This document shows positions 25,806 through 37,285 of a stretch of 64,000 nucleotides of DNA, piece by piece. This DNA is from Hirudo medicinalis. Lineage: Eukaryota > Annelida > Clitellata > Hirudinida > Hirudinidae. Where the stretch lies: contig MPNW01000396.1 in the NCBI GenBank assembly GCA_011800805.1, positions 18,559 through 82,558 on the forward strand, in the 5' to 3' direction. Position 1 is the stretch's first letter. Each line of letters begins with the position of its first letter. The notes below the pieces were generated by a model that saw only the letters and a list, made by a program, of their open reading frames with translations, was not told the origin of the DNA and ran no database searches. Position numbers and translations under genes: made by a program.

Positions 25806-28800
25806 AGTGACTAGAAATAGAAATATTAACAAATGCGGAGAAATATTTTTTTCATGACAAATTGAAACGGCGGATGATTTTCACTATAATTAAACCTTGG
25901 TGCAATCGATTATTCATTCATAAATATTAATATGACTAACGAATGCATAATTAAGCAGCTAATTAGCATGAACACAGGAGAAGGCAAAAATAAAGACAGG
26001 CATTCAGAAATAACCAAGGATCAAAAGAAACAGACAAACATGCCAACCCCCCACCAGACATGAAACATCGTAGGCGTGTCGGGGTATAGGAAATTAGGTC
26101 ATGACGCCTCGAAAACGAGGTTAATTTATTCGACCTATAAAATGCCCTATATTCAGACTAATGATGTTTATTTAGGCCCGAGTCATTGTTCTAGTGACGA
26201 GCCTGCTTAATGATGATGACGACGATGATAGCCATCGCCGTTTTCATCATCATCATCATCACCATGTCTAATTCGTCTGCATCAACATCATCATCATCAT
26301 CACGTCGACGTCACCATAGCCACTTTGCACTACTACTATGACGACCATCATCACTGGCAGCATCACTGACGTAATATTAGGAGTCTCGTCGTGTTTATCA
26401 CTCATGTCTTCAACGACTTCAAAGTTTGCAAGAAGGAAGGAAAGTAAACGAAATGAGGTCATCCTCATCTAATTATCATCGTCTGACCTAAATTCCTTCG
26501 TCCTGATTGGAGCGAATGTCTTGTTTGTCTACGTCTCTACGGCAAGGGTATTCAACTACATCTTACGAAGGGCCAAATTATTTTTATGTCTGATGGCCGA
26601 GGGCCTGATGATGTTTAGATCGATAGTCGTCATTTGTCAACACGACGTGAACATCACATCGCCAGTTACATAAGTAACTTGGTGCAAAAACGTCTTCTTG
26701 TCTGATAGCTTATTTTAACAGATATTATTAACTTAATAATTTAAAAAATACTTATTAAGTAATAGAAAAGAAGTTATTTGACGTTTCAGTGCGCCTGTTA
26801 AGTTTTGATTTGAATAAATATGAACATTTATGCTCCACAGTCATTCTGGTTGATCCATGTACATTTTGAGTACATCCAGTTTTTTGTGACATTTGGACGA
26901 AATATTTATCTGAGTCCAATAAATATGCTAAATCTATGAACTTGATATACTCCAGTACATTGACCTGCGTGATTCCTGCACATAAGTTATCGTCGTACAT
27001 CGTAAGTGGGCCACATCGATGAAGAGGACCGCCAGCTGAATAACCCTGCTCTACGACTTTCTTGTTTATTCGTTAGGACTGCAAGTGTCTTCGTGTTGTT
27101 GTAGCTGCCGTGGTGATGGTTGTCATGCTAATAGTTGTCGAGAATATGCTAAGGAAGTTGGTGATGTTTGGATGCGAAAGTTCAAAGTTCACCACAAAAA
27201 CAGGTGGATGGAAGGAACGAACGTCCGTACTCCATCTCTAGTATGAGAGGAATCAATTGTTAGTGGCAACATTAAATAAAACTTGGTAAATAAAAACTTG
27301 GTTTGGAAGCCCTGTCCATATTCATCCTTTCCATTTCACTCCACCATTCTGTTGGATGACTCACCATCCATCGTCAGTCGTTCGATGTGGTTCGTCAAGA
27401 CTTGTCACTAATGTGTTTCTCGTGCTCCTCTTTTTGAATGATGCAACATGTCTACGCGATGTTGACATCGTAGATGCTAATCAGTGCACGTTGTTGTTGT
27501 TGTTGCTGTTGCTGTATGGATGTTGATGTGATAAATGATGATTGTGATGATGTGATAAAATGCTAAATAAAGTGTCGCATGTTGAGAACATCTCCTCTCC
27601 TTATAAGGACTGCATNTTATTAAAAACTGCTTTAAAACATTTCACTGAACGAATGAATGAATGAATGAATGAATGAATGATTGAATGAATGAATAATGAA
27701 TGAATGAATGAATGAATGAATGAATGAATGAATGAATGAATGAATGAATGAATGAATGAAGGTTCAATAGAAATTCTAAGTTATGTTTTTAAGAGAAAGT
27801 CATTCTCGTGAAATGACTTTCAGACAGTTGTGCTTGCATTGGAATCCTGTGTTGCAATCTTGTGTTGGAATCTTGTATGAATTTGAGTGCGAAGAGGTTA
27901 AGACAAGCAACATGATGAGGTAATCATGTAGATGGAATTTCAGTCGGCAACAATAGCAACAAAAATAATGATGGTGATAATAATAATAATAATAATAACA
28001 ACAATAATATAATAACTAATGGAAACGAAGATCCCATAGTAAGAAGCAAGGACGCAACCAAACACACACACACACCTACTCACACAAACGCACAAACACA
28101 CACACACACACACACAGATCATCGAATCTGAGTTCCTCTCGGAGTCTTCAAAGGAAAACTAGACAAACGATTAGGATCACGTGACTGGCAGGAGGAAAAA
28201 CGCTTCGAGATTCTCCGAGCAGGAAGTTATGCCAACACAGCTATCATCATCATCTTCGTCGTCGTCATCATCATCATCATCATCATCATCATCGACGTCA
28301 GCTTCACCCCCATCATCATTTCTCATGCCACTTAAAGTCAATTAAAGCTTAATTTGACAATTAAACTAAAATAATAACAACCAGGATCTGTCGGCACAGT
28401 GATATTGATTGTGAATGTAACAACTTATTATAATTTATGATAATTTATTATAATTAGCACCCGTCCGCTACCAGTGGATAGGAATGAAAATGAAAACAGT
28501 TGACTCACTGCACGGCTGTGGTTGAAAGAATTATATTTGATCTGTGATTTGATTGACAACTGATGAGCGGACATCTTAAGCTAGGAAGCTAGGAGTTGCT
28601 GAAGAAGGCTCGTCTTTTTTGGTTAATTTGGGACAATTTCGTTGGTTTAACAATGAGTGATGTGATTGAAGGGATCAAGTGACTGATTGATTGATGAATG
28701 TAATGGTAGATGATCATCATTCCCTGATTGGTTGGTTCTAATGAAGATAACTTCGCAGAAGGAATCTTCAAAGGTTCCTACGCACTCATCAGTGTGATAT

Positions 28801-30105
28801 AACACAGGTAACATTACCGCCATCATCATCGTCGTCCTCACCATCACCACCAACAATGCTGATACCAGTTGCATCTGGTTATATTCCGGACAGCTGGATA
28901 CCACCAGGTCAAAGGTTACGAGAACTGTCTGCTGTCTGGAATGCCTTACCTCCCCAAGTAAGAGATCAACCATCCCTGGAGCTTTTCAAAAGTCACCTGA
29001 AAACCCACCTCTTCAGGACACCAACATGTAGCTAACGAAGACACAAGGCGCCTCTNCAAAAGTCACCTGAAAACCCACCTCTTCAGGACACCAACATGTA
29101 GCTAACGAAGACACAAGGCGCCTCTGACGCTATGCAAATGGCGCATTATAAATTAACTATTATTATTATTATTATTATTATTAACTGTGGCGATTGAACA
29201 TCTTGATTGATTGAGTGACTGAATGAGAATGTTGGCCTGCATTGGGTTCAATCAACGCATCATGAAGAGTTAATGTAATTAATTGTAACGGCTTCTTAGT
29301 GTTATGTCTTCTTAATGTAATGTCTTCTGTCAAATGACATTTAGAGCCACCACCGCATTGGTTTGTAAAGTAATAGTGTTTCTGCTTTTGCATGACCAGG
29401 GCTGCCGACAGAAATTTCGGACCCCTAGGCACAGCAGCCACGGGTCCCTATGTTATGTCGATTTAGTTATGGAAAAAAAGTAATGGCCATTGATTGTAAA
29501 ATTTTAATATTTTTAAAAGCCTGGGCACTTTCCCCCTTCTCCTCCGGCAATCCTGTGTGACCTAGGCGTATTCAACAATATTCTAGAAGATTTCATAGCA
29601 GTTGTTGATTTGAGAATAAAAGAATTTGGGCAATCATAATAATTAATTATTGGCTCATGTTTATTCATGAAGCGCACGCATGTCGTAGTGCAAATATTTA
29701 TATTCGTATTCATTAAGCTCATGTTTATTCATACCAGCAGACTGAGCAAGCAGCAATAATGTTAATGAGGGAATCCAGTGAGGACCAAAAAGCCTTCTTC
29801 AACCAGGAAGATGTGAAAGGCCGACTTTCATTTTAAATATAAATCATACAGCGTTGATAAAAGCCTAAATTGACATTTAAAACGATTGGCTAATAAATAA
29901 TTAATGACTTAATGAATTATCGATCTACATAAACAAATATCACAACTATGGTGCATCGACTTTCAGAATGAAACTGCATTAATCTCTTCAAAATTAACAT
30001 TTTTCAGCAGAAATTCATGTTTAACAAATGCATCACCAATTACCACCGTTGAAGCCAATGCCTTTACAGGCGTTCTCTTCTTCATAAACTATCATCATCA
30101 TCCTT

Positions 30106-30139
<34 letters not shown>

Positions 30140-33100
30140 CCATCACCATCACCATCACCATCATGATAACGATAGTCATCGCCGACGTCTGCATCATCAA
30201 AAAGCGTTGCATGTTTCGTGTGAATCATTTCAAGCACGTGTAAAGTTACATAGGAGACCATATTTGGTCATTCCCTCCTGGTTGGCAGATAGATGAGTGC
30301 TTATGAGATAGATGACTTAATGCTTAGTGGCACCATCCCACTCCAATTGCACGTCAGAAACTGACGTAGAAACAAACTGGTAGCATTACTGGCAAGGAAC
30401 ATTAAATCATTGTAAACAAAAGCAATTAATTTCTTCGTCAAAACGGAACATTCCCGATCATCTTGAAAGCATTTATGGAGGAGATATTTTGCTTATCTCG
30501 TAATAAAGCCTTTCAACGATAACACTCAACAAAGCAGAGAAGAAGAAGAAAAGGTAAAAGAGAAAAAGGACATAAACTTGATGGCACTCGAAGATCCTTG
30601 AACAAGTTTATCCTTCGTAAGAAAGTATGCGCCTCATATCCAATGTAACAATGTAATATCTTTATGAGATGACCAGTGACTCGGGCAGTCATCGATCCTT
30701 TTACTGAACATTCTTTAAGTCCCCATGGATGACTGACGAGCTTTGCTTACAAGAAATCATGAATAATTGGTAGCATATATGATGCATGATCATGATAATT
30801 ACAATAAGATCAGCAGTTTCAATGTGACAAAGATGATGGAATGATGAGGATCTGGCTCGAATTAACCAAAGCCTCAGCCATGGGATGAGGTACAAGCATT
30901 ATGCACTACATTACATTACAATATTAAAGATGTTGTAGAAGAATTTTGTTTGATATTTCGGAGTCTCACGACATTACAAAGGAAGCCAATAATAACAACA
31001 ATAATAACATTAGCAGTCCAGAAGGCAATAAACCCCTCAAGTATAAGGACATTATCAAGTTGGCCCATTAAGGTTCTTGGCACAATTCTCTTCTGTAGCA
31101 TTAAAGTGAACTTTAATGACATAATGCATGAAAGCAGGATGCAAGGGACTTGCAATTTACAATTCAAACATTTATATTCCTTGCAAATGTTCCTGTTTAA
31201 TGTCAGGCTCTGATAGGTAAATGTCAATTGATTAAATGTTTGTTTACTCATGCCAGAGTGTGAGTGATCGAATGCTAATGAAGTTGCAGGGGTGAAAAGC
31301 TCTTCAAAAATGTCATCAGATCACATGCAAAAGTTTGGCAAACACATCTTACAAAATGATCCTGCCCCTGCTTTATAGTGACATTAAATCACAATTCACA
31401 TGGAATAGGCCTTAATTCACTTGAAAAATACCACAATGCATAGTCATCATTCATTGAGAGAATGTCATATTTGTAATCACAAACACTGCTCCACACCAAC
31501 TGGGCATCATCACTATCGTCGATGCTCAATCGATGTAATGCAAAGAAATAGATACGAAAGGTGTAAAAATCATCGAGAACAACTCACCTCTAAAATGCTC
31601 TCACAAATTTCAATTTCTTTTCCTGAGAAGTTGTACATTTCTGTGGCCCATTGATCCTGGGTGATTAATAATAATAATAATAATAATAATGATGATGATG
31701 ATGATAGCATATAATATATTACTATGGTAATGTATAGTTATGCAGCATGTATCAGATGCATAAGTTGTGATATGGTGCAATGGTTATTCTTACATTTACA
31801 CCATTACACATCAAATTGATCCATTATAGAACTTACTCTGATGACCTTAATACACTATTATTAAAATTGTATTATAAATATGATAATTACTCTTAAAATA
31901 CAGGAAAGCACACTATGTTGATCACCCATTTCTCTGAAATAAACGCATAATATAAACATAACGAGGACCGAATGCAGTGTTTCATGATGATTGAATGAAT
32001 GTGAATGAAGATTGAATGAATGTGAATGAAGATTGAATGAGTGCGAATGACGATAAAAAAAATTAGCAAAATGAAAGTTCAAACTGTGAATAGTGAAAAT
32101 TGTTTGCTTTTTGTGTAAACAAAGAAAGCTAGCAGCACTTAGAGTGGAGGAATACACGAATAAGTAGCTGGAAGCTTGGGAAGACCTTACACTGTTTCTT
32201 TTAGCACAAACTATGTGAAAATGAATGAATGATCGTGATTATGACATGAAAAACAATTCTAAAATGACAATATTATAGCAATAAAAACAAACTTGTGATT
32301 AATATTAATAATTCAGGATTTATTTATAAAGTCACGACAAAAATCAAACACTCCCACCTTGACTTGCTCCATCTTTGACATGGCTTCCTCGTATTCGTTC
32401 CTCGCTTCGTCGACTTTTGTCGGCGGAACTGCACCAGACTGTGCCTGCTTCACGATGTTCTGGTGCCTGACGATGACAGCAGAAATGACAATGACAACAG
32501 AGATGACGATGACAACAGAGATGATGATGATGGAAAATTGATGATTATGGCTTGGGTTGGAATGAGGGAGACAGTGTTGTAAATAGTCAGAGAACACTCA
32601 TTAAACTCAGCACCAGGCACTCAGTTTAATCAATTTGATCAATATAACCTCACTGCCTGCCATGATTGCTTTTTATAAGAAAACAAACTCCTGAGTGAGC
32701 AACAAATAAATTTGAACGAGGGACTTGGATAATTCTTAGGAGAGTAAATGCCTAAATGCAATGTGAAGATTGATATTCATTGAAGATAACACAATATAGC
32801 GTAAGCACAATATAACATAAAAATATTATAAAATTATACACAAATAATATTCCACCAATGATGTTTTAAAACATGTATAATACCATTTATAATGTAAATA
32901 TAATATAAAGACCGAGTTATTATCAGCATATAGTAAGTATTTTATTTATGATAAATAAATATAATAAACAAAATTTCATAATTTATAACATAAAGGCCAA
33001 GTTAGGACCTGGACTTGGCAGCGTCCATGTCGAGGGTTTTTGTGTTCAAATGCTTCTTAAGCCTCTGAACTGATGGGTAGTCGTTCTGTCGAGGGAAAGA

Positions 33101-34118
33101 GGTTTAACGGGAGAAATCAATTCTAGGTTCATCGAGGGAATGCATTGACTTGGTAACCTCTCTCCCAAACATTTTGGAATTTGTATATTGAATATTCGAA
33201 TATTTAATAAATTCACAAAACCCTGTGCTAAAATATTATTGTACTTTTATGAATGCAACAGTAAAATATGTAAATGTTCGATCAAATCATTCTCAGCTGA
33301 AACTTATTACAAATATAGTGATACTAATTACATCTCTACTAATTGAATAAAATTAAAATTGATTAATTACAAATATAATGTTTAATTAATAATTAACCTC
33401 GAGAATATTTTGGTAGGGTTTAAGGATTTTATTCTCAATCTCAGTTTCCAGCTTGAGAATCTCCTGTGCAAGTTTGCCCTGTGCATCACCAGCCAGTGAA
33501 AAAATGTACCTAAAAATTGTTCACAAGCTTATCCTAAGACCTATTAAGACCAGGTACTTTTGAAAATACTACAAATATTCCATGATATAACCAACTGCCT
33601 AAAGTCAGCCAGAGACTGATCGGTGCTATTTGATAACAAATTTCACCTACCCAACTGGTTTGAACTGGTCAAGTTGAACAGAGCACTCAATCAATGTGTG
33701 ACTTAATCCACTTTCTGGGAGTTTTTTCTAGGTAATGAAGGCACATAATTATAAATTGATCTAGACATAACCCTGATGAGATTAACAAGATTCTAAATGG
33801 TCAATATTTAAACCATGTTAAGCCAGTACTCAAAACCAACCATTCGTTTTTCAACATCAATGTTTTGGCCTTGACTTCTAAGACATGGTTGGATTTTTTT
33901 CTGAATACTCTGGCAAGTATTTTTCACAAGGTCAACTCTTCTCTCCAGATTCAATTCATCTTCGGTAAGAACTTCAGTCTTTTCAGCTCTTTAAAAGGGT
34001 TCAATCCATAAGAAATGTTTCCACTAGGAAATATTTAAAAAGACAAATTCCACTACCTTCCTAAATTCTGATCAATATTTTGTCGAACCCTCTGAAACTG
34101 TTTTCTGAACGAACTCAT
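17964..34118 (-). CDS. ARHGAP17: RICH-family BAR-RhoGAP, ARHGAP17/ARHGAP44-like (15 exons found, linker exons missing)
   Basis: N-BAR membrane-curving domain plus GTPase-activating domain for Cdc42/Rac. In vertebrates RICH1/RICH2 act at tight junctions, recycling endosomes and dendritic spines. BAR exons: 34057-34118 (ATG 34118), 33841-33988, 33651-33727, 33398-33509, 33009-33085, 32358-32466, 31588-31656. GAP and tail exons: 21988-22035, 21787-21862, 21478-21562, 20613-20690, 20285-20404, 19434-19513, 19139-19247, 17964-18807. The two groups total 218 and 479 codons and all internal phases fit. Key motifs: RAEKTEVLTED at the BAR start, GLLRL carrying the arginine finger, YLRELPEPLM, NKMTPSNIGLVMGPNL. 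About 65-70 residues joining BAR to GAP were not found in 22036-31587. ARHGAP17, ARHGAP44 and SH3BP1 cannot be told apart here; this is probably the single pre-duplication orthologue. Confidence 0.9.
19434..22035 (-). CDS. ARHGAP17: RICH gene: RhoGAP-domain exons
   Basis: The 48-nt exon 21988-22035 encodes GLLRLTGPASKMKKLK, where the Arg is the expected catalytic finger. It is followed by an exon with VHTVAC, then SLKQYLRELPEPLMKSGLF, PPEQVANHLKEVVNKLEP, YVIKFLKKLSELSDINKMTP and NMLSVGLQSALVEALV. This covers the GAP fold from the arginine finger to the last helix; the portion before the finger is in the unlocated gap. Introns here contain a retrotransposon tail and a 17-bp tandem repeat. Confidence 0.92.
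19901..19957 (-). mobile_element. 3' tail of a non-LTR retrotransposon (minus strand)
   Basis: On the minus strand this reads CCTCTGACGCTATGCAAATG then GCGCATTACAAATTAAC, followed by (TAT/TTA)n. It is nearly identical to the 3' end of the element at 28871-29182, so it is a second, extremely 5'-truncated copy ending in its microsatellite tail. Confidence 0.7.
21066..21129 (+). repeat. 17-bp minisatellite in RhoGAP intron
   Basis: Unit aacgagttgttgaactt repeated 3.8 times with copies starting at 21066, 21083, 21100 and 21117. Confidence 0.95.
22820..22927 (-). mobile_element. possible tRNA-derived SINE
   Basis: On the minus strand the segment begins GGTTAGC, has a B-box-like GTGTTCGAAACCC, and ends TGGTGCTACATAAATG, which resembles a LINE-type tail. 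It is only about 108 bp, has no clear A box and no second copy in this window, so the call is tentative. Confidence 0.25.
23316..23490 (+). repeat. ATC/GTC/ACC trinucleotide-rich low-complexity tract
   Basis: Long strand-asymmetric mix of CAT, CGT and CAC triplets. It yields artefactual poly-His, poly-Asp and poly-Met frames. Confidence 0.9.
23614..23662 (+). repeat. GAT/GAC microsatellite
   Basis: GAC triplets pass into an almost pure (GAT)n run in the RICH intron. Confidence 0.9.
24340..24432 (+). repeat. ATC/ACC microsatellite
   Basis: About 90 bp of (ATC)n interrupted by (ACC)n. Confidence 0.9.
24675..24711 (+). repeat. TTGA tetranucleotide microsatellite
   Basis: About nine tandem copies of the tetranucleotide. 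Confidence 0.85.
25009..25091 (+). repeat. CAA microsatellite in two blocks
   Basis: Two (CAA)n blocks separated by about 24 bp of unique sequence. They read as poly-Asn/Gln. Confidence 0.9.
25380..25512 (+). repeat. GAT-rich low-complexity tract
   Basis: (GAT)n with GAG and GCT variants, strongly purine-biased on the plus strand. Confidence 0.85.
25681..25804 (+). repeat. long ATT microsatellite
   Basis: About 120 bp of (ATT)n with a few ATC interruptions. Confidence 0.95.
26535..27000 (-). mobile_element. possible degenerate DNA-transposon remnant
   Basis: The forward segment near 26540-26605 has a ggtattcaactacatc stretch and a gggccaaatta block reminiscent of hAT-type terminal regions. 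Next to it a minus-strand open frame of 81 codons (26755-27000) runs through AT-rich DNA. No transposase motif was identified; both parts could be chance. Confidence 0.2.
27616..27616. other. single ambiguous base (N)
   Basis: One N in otherwise resolved sequence, just upstream of the TGAA microsatellite. Probably a minimal gap or unresolved call. Confidence 0.95.
27645..27762 (+). repeat. TGAA (AATG) microsatellite
   Basis: About 118 bp of tandem AATG with two small interruptions. Confidence 0.95.
28060..28118 (+). repeat. CA dinucleotide microsatellite
   Basis: Two (CA)n blocks separated by a short interruption. Confidence 0.9.
28248..28296 (+). repeat. ATC/GTC microsatellite
   Basis: (ATC)n with GTC variants in the RICH intron. 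Confidence 0.9.
28871..29182 (+). mobile_element. 5'-truncated non-LTR retrotransposon (reverse transcriptase C-terminus and 3' tail)
   Basis: An open frame from GCA 28871 to TAA 29033-29035 encodes the typical C-terminal end of LINE ORF2, including VWNALPPQVRDQPSLELFKS and HLKTHLF. It is followed by a short 3' UTR ending in TATGCAAATGGCGCATTATA and a (TTA)n tail (29158-29182). The segment from 28987 to 29055 is repeated exactly after an N at 29056, most likely an assembly artefact. The clade (CR1/L2-like) is inferred from the tail style only. No target-site duplication could be identified. Confidence 0.8.
28987..29125 (+). other. 69-bp perfect duplication flanking a single N
   Basis: Positions 28987-29055 and 29057-29125 are identical and meet at the N at 29056. 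This looks like two overlapping contig ends that were joined rather than merged. Confidence 0.85.
30091..30165 (+). repeat. ATC/ACC microsatellite
   Basis: About 75 bp of (ATC)n with (ACC ATC)n variants. Confidence 0.9.
31588..34118 (-). CDS. ARHGAP17: RICH gene: BAR-domain exons 1-7
   Basis: The start MSSFRKQFQRVRQ is followed by LGR-AEKTEVLTEDELNLERR, the family hallmark. Later exons give LIECSVQLDQF, YIFSLAGDAQGKLAQEI, VQRLKKHLNTKTLDMD, PTKVDEARNEYEEAMSKM and DQWATEMYNFSGKEIEICES. These are amphipathic helices of the BAR coiled-coil dimer. Exon 7 ends GAG before GTGAGT at phase 0, matching the phase of exon 21988-22035 but not contiguous with it in the family alignment. Confidence 0.92.
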
Positions 34119-35888
34119 TATGCTTCATAGATCGGATAAAAGCACTAATAACCGTACCCAATAAAGGTTAATACTCTCCTGGCACACAACAAAACAACAA
34201 AGTAGACCAAAATGAAAAAAGCATCCGGTTTATTTTTTCTCAAAAATTTCTGAAAAGTCTTTATTTATAAATTTAAAAAGTGTTTTATAACAATGTAATA
34301 TTAGATAATTGCTATATAGTATAGTATTTTGTTTATGATAACAAATAAGTATGTGATAAAATTTTCTTTTTTAGTAGAAGATATGTAATTAACGGGATTT
34401 ATTACAATGTCTTTAACTACATTATTTAAAAAAAGTTAATTAGAGGCATTTATTCAGAGCAGACCTCTTCACCAGTGCTTCCAATTCGTTAAAAGCCATA
34501 TTAGGAGAATGCTCTGTTTGTTTTGACCCTAATTTCATTTACAATTAATAAGTTTCTAGACATTCTGCTATTTATAAACACATTCAGATATCACTTCTCC
34601 ACAAATTTATTAGATATTTGGTTTTACATGACCTCCAAGCATAACTTTCTTATTATATAAAAATTTATTATATATATTAGTATATACTGCACATCTACCG
34701 CCGTCTATGGCAGTCAGCCAGCATGTTAATTATTAATTATAACCAATCCATCCTTTAATCGAGAATTCATTTCTTTTAACCTAATCATGAAAGTTCTTCA
34801 GAAAACGAAACATGACAGAATAAAAACAAGATTAAATTATGCCTGTTATGTATTGCAATAAACGTCATTTCAGCAATTGAATTGGAATCAATTACCAGCA
34901 CTGTATCTCGCAACATCGAGTCACATCGACGCATGAATGCTTGCAAAATGCAAGAGGAAGTGACATTCAGCATGATGAGGAATCATACCAGAAGGGGCAA
35001 CTTGATGTTAATGAGAATAAAATGCTGCACAACAACAAGTCTGAAGCACATTGTCACTAAAGATGCAAACTTGCCCAATGACACAACAACACAATCTGCG
35101 TCGATTCAACAGTAATCATAAATTGCGATCTTCCGATTGCCAGTACCTCCAGGCAGAAAATCGAAATGGACTAGTAAGATGGAACGCCCCCTAGCAGACT
35201 AGTCGTGTAACAGCGGACACGAAAATCGTTCAATAAAGCAGAATATCCAACAAAATCATTCCAAGCAACTTAGGAAGAATGCCATTCCTTATAAACGCCA
35301 AAATATTAAAAAAATCGATTCGCATGATTCAGGAGATGAAATCAAGCTATTTTAATCACCAGAAAAGATGAAAGTCGAACTCATCGGTTCAAGCCGGGCA
35401 CAAAAAAGTCTTGAGGAACCAGTCGACTTATAAGGCCACTTGACATAAACAAAGATCATCATCCCATTATTGATGAGCATAAAAATAATATGATCAACAA
35501 GAATAAATTATGATAATTTTGCAATAATTGTAATTAGCAACAAAAATATTATCCGAGTGCAGTCTAAAGACCTACGGTGAATACAACCTGAGTAAGACGA
35601 TTCTTAAATATTTTACAACCACTGGTGGGATTCTAGTTTAGAATTCTTACTTAGAATTAACAGCCCCCGACAAATAAAATAAAATGAAATCAAATCAGAC
35701 CAACAACGAACCAAAAGCGAAATTGGGTTTTGAAAGTTGACGGTCGAAAGCAAAAAGTTGCCGACACAAGACATCGGAAGAAGGTTTCTCTTGGGTTTGA
35801 AAAGAAGTCTCGAGACGACCCTGGTCGGCAGGCGACGTGAAGTAGAGCATGCGAGCGACCTCTCTGAACTTTTGAAAACGAGAGGTGC

Positions 35889-35912
35889 GCCAGACGCGAA
35901 CGATCGTCTGGC
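35889..35912 (+). repeat. perfect 8-bp inverted repeat with an 8-nt loop
   Basis: GCCAGACG, loop CGAACGAT, CGTCTGGC. Followed by an AT-rich stretch. It is not a histone-type stem-loop (6-bp stem, 4-nt loop). Function unknown. Confidence 0.6.
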
Positions 35913-36551
35913 ATTTTAAAAAGTCAAAAACAACTCTAAATGTAGAAGTTACAGAGGAAATTTAAAAAAAGAAAATCAAAAGACCAACAAAAAAAAATAT
36001 GATGAGGAAAATACATGGAAAATACAAAATTGTCACGTTGTTGTCAGATTGTTTTGAGGACAACCAGTAATATCATTGTGACAGCATTTAGTGACCATAA
36101 ACAATGAAAAGTTCTCTGTCGATGCTACACTGCAGACGGACCTGCAAGGATAACGAATTAATGCATTGAATCATTAATGCATTGAATAACAATATGTGAG
36201 TCATCATTAAACATGGACATTGGATTGTAAGCTCAGGCTGTGCAGCCATTTGACGAGCCTCTGCAAGGATTTGAACTCGGGACCAGACGATCCTCACGTG
36301 CACCTCCCCGTTAATGTAAACATTGGCCTAAAGTCAGTGATAAACATGTTTATTTTGAAACTATGCCTGGGAACCAAAGGAAAGGCCATGGCAATTCCGA
36401 GTTAAAACTTCTTTTATTAAAAACTCGGATACAATTTCACCTCCAGGGAGATTTCAGATAATAATAATAAAATAACGATAATTATAATGACATTCAGATA
36501 ATAATAATAATAATACATAATAACAATTGGGAAGAAATAATTTATAATAAT

Positions 36552-36557
36552 TTTATT
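36552..36557 (-). terminator. candidate poly(A) signal of the CDK14-like gene
   Basis: AATAAA on the minus strand, about 25 nt past the stop codon at 36581-36583. This would give a very short 3' UTR. Other signals further downstream are possible. Confidence 0.35.
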
Positions 36558-36580
36558 CGGGCCGTTTCACCAGGAGGATG

Positions 36581-36885
36581 TCAAAACCTCAGCTCCTGCC
36601 AATCGCTACCATTCCGGGGTACAAAGCAACGCAAAGACGAGACATCATCGTACTCCTCCTCCTCCTCACCTGAATATTCGCTGTATCTATTCAGGCTCGA
36701 CATCGTCACGCCACCCTTTGAAACGTGGTGGGGGTTGGTGCGTATCTGGGGGTGGTGCGACCTACCGTGCTGGGTGGCCACACTGGCTCGGGGATAACCC
36801 GACGCCTTGTGATGGTGGTGCAGGTACATGAAGTCGTCCATTTCCGGCGCGAGCTGGACGTTCGGCAGAGTGAATATCGATGCAT
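36581..36885 (-). CDS. CDK14: CDK14-like C-terminal exon 14
   Basis: Begins [15 protein letters not shown], matching the conserved post-kinase segment of CDK14. It then diverges into a His-rich, Ser-rich and acidic tail (EEEEEYDD) before the stop, longer than I recall for the vertebrate tail. Confidence 0.88.
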
Positions 36886-37247
36886 CTGAATGTGAAGATA
36901 CGAAGAACATGAGGCCCGATGAATCTGCCAAATGGCTTATCACCTAATTATTACGATGTTTAATTTCATTACAATGAGACGTGATCAATGTAGCATTGTT
37001 TTTTTTAGATGATGGACACATCACGAGGAGGCGACATAACCATCGTCAATGATGCCAAAGTCATTAGGGTTACAATTGTTGTTGTGATGATGTAATTATC
37101 TTTAAGTTACATAATCTTAATTAAGTAATCTATTAAGTTACATATTCAAATTCCAATGTCAGTCCTTAACAATGTCTACTTCCAGCAGCAGGACTCTGTG
37201 TATCAACAACCTCCAAAACTAATAATTGATGCAATAATAATTGATGC

Positions 37248-37285
<38 letters not shown>

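Larger units (their letters stand above)
22036..31587. other. about 9.5 kb repeat-rich interval inside the RICH gene
   Basis: This lies between the last BAR exon and the first GAP exon found. It is dominated by microsatellites, one LINE remnant, a SINE-like segment and two single-N scars. No exon encoding the expected BAR-GAP linker was recognised on the minus strand. A few open frames (for example minus strand 26755-27000) show no family signal. Confidence 0.6.
34119..36580. other. intergenic region between RICH and CDK14-like genes
   Basis: It contains the promoter side of the RICH gene (start codon 34118, minus) and the 3' side of the CDK gene. No convincing gene was found. A GC-richer patch at about 35700-35920 gives overlapping 60-75 codon frames on both strands without family resemblance, and contains the inverted repeat at 35889-35912. 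Confidence 0.5.

Noticed and set aside
28141..28245. Open segment with FKGKLDKRL resembling a reverse-transcriptase tail
   Set aside because: Only a short loose pattern, no adjoining element structure; not enough to call a mobile element.
29737..29836. Plus-strand 34-codon stretch containing EQAAIMLMRESSEDQ
   Set aside because: Looks codon-like but isolated; no ATG, no neighbours, no family.
36210..36300. tRNA-like GAGTTCAAATCC on the minus strand
   Set aside because: No acceptor stem, A box or anticodon arm could be folded by eye; at most a decayed SINE.
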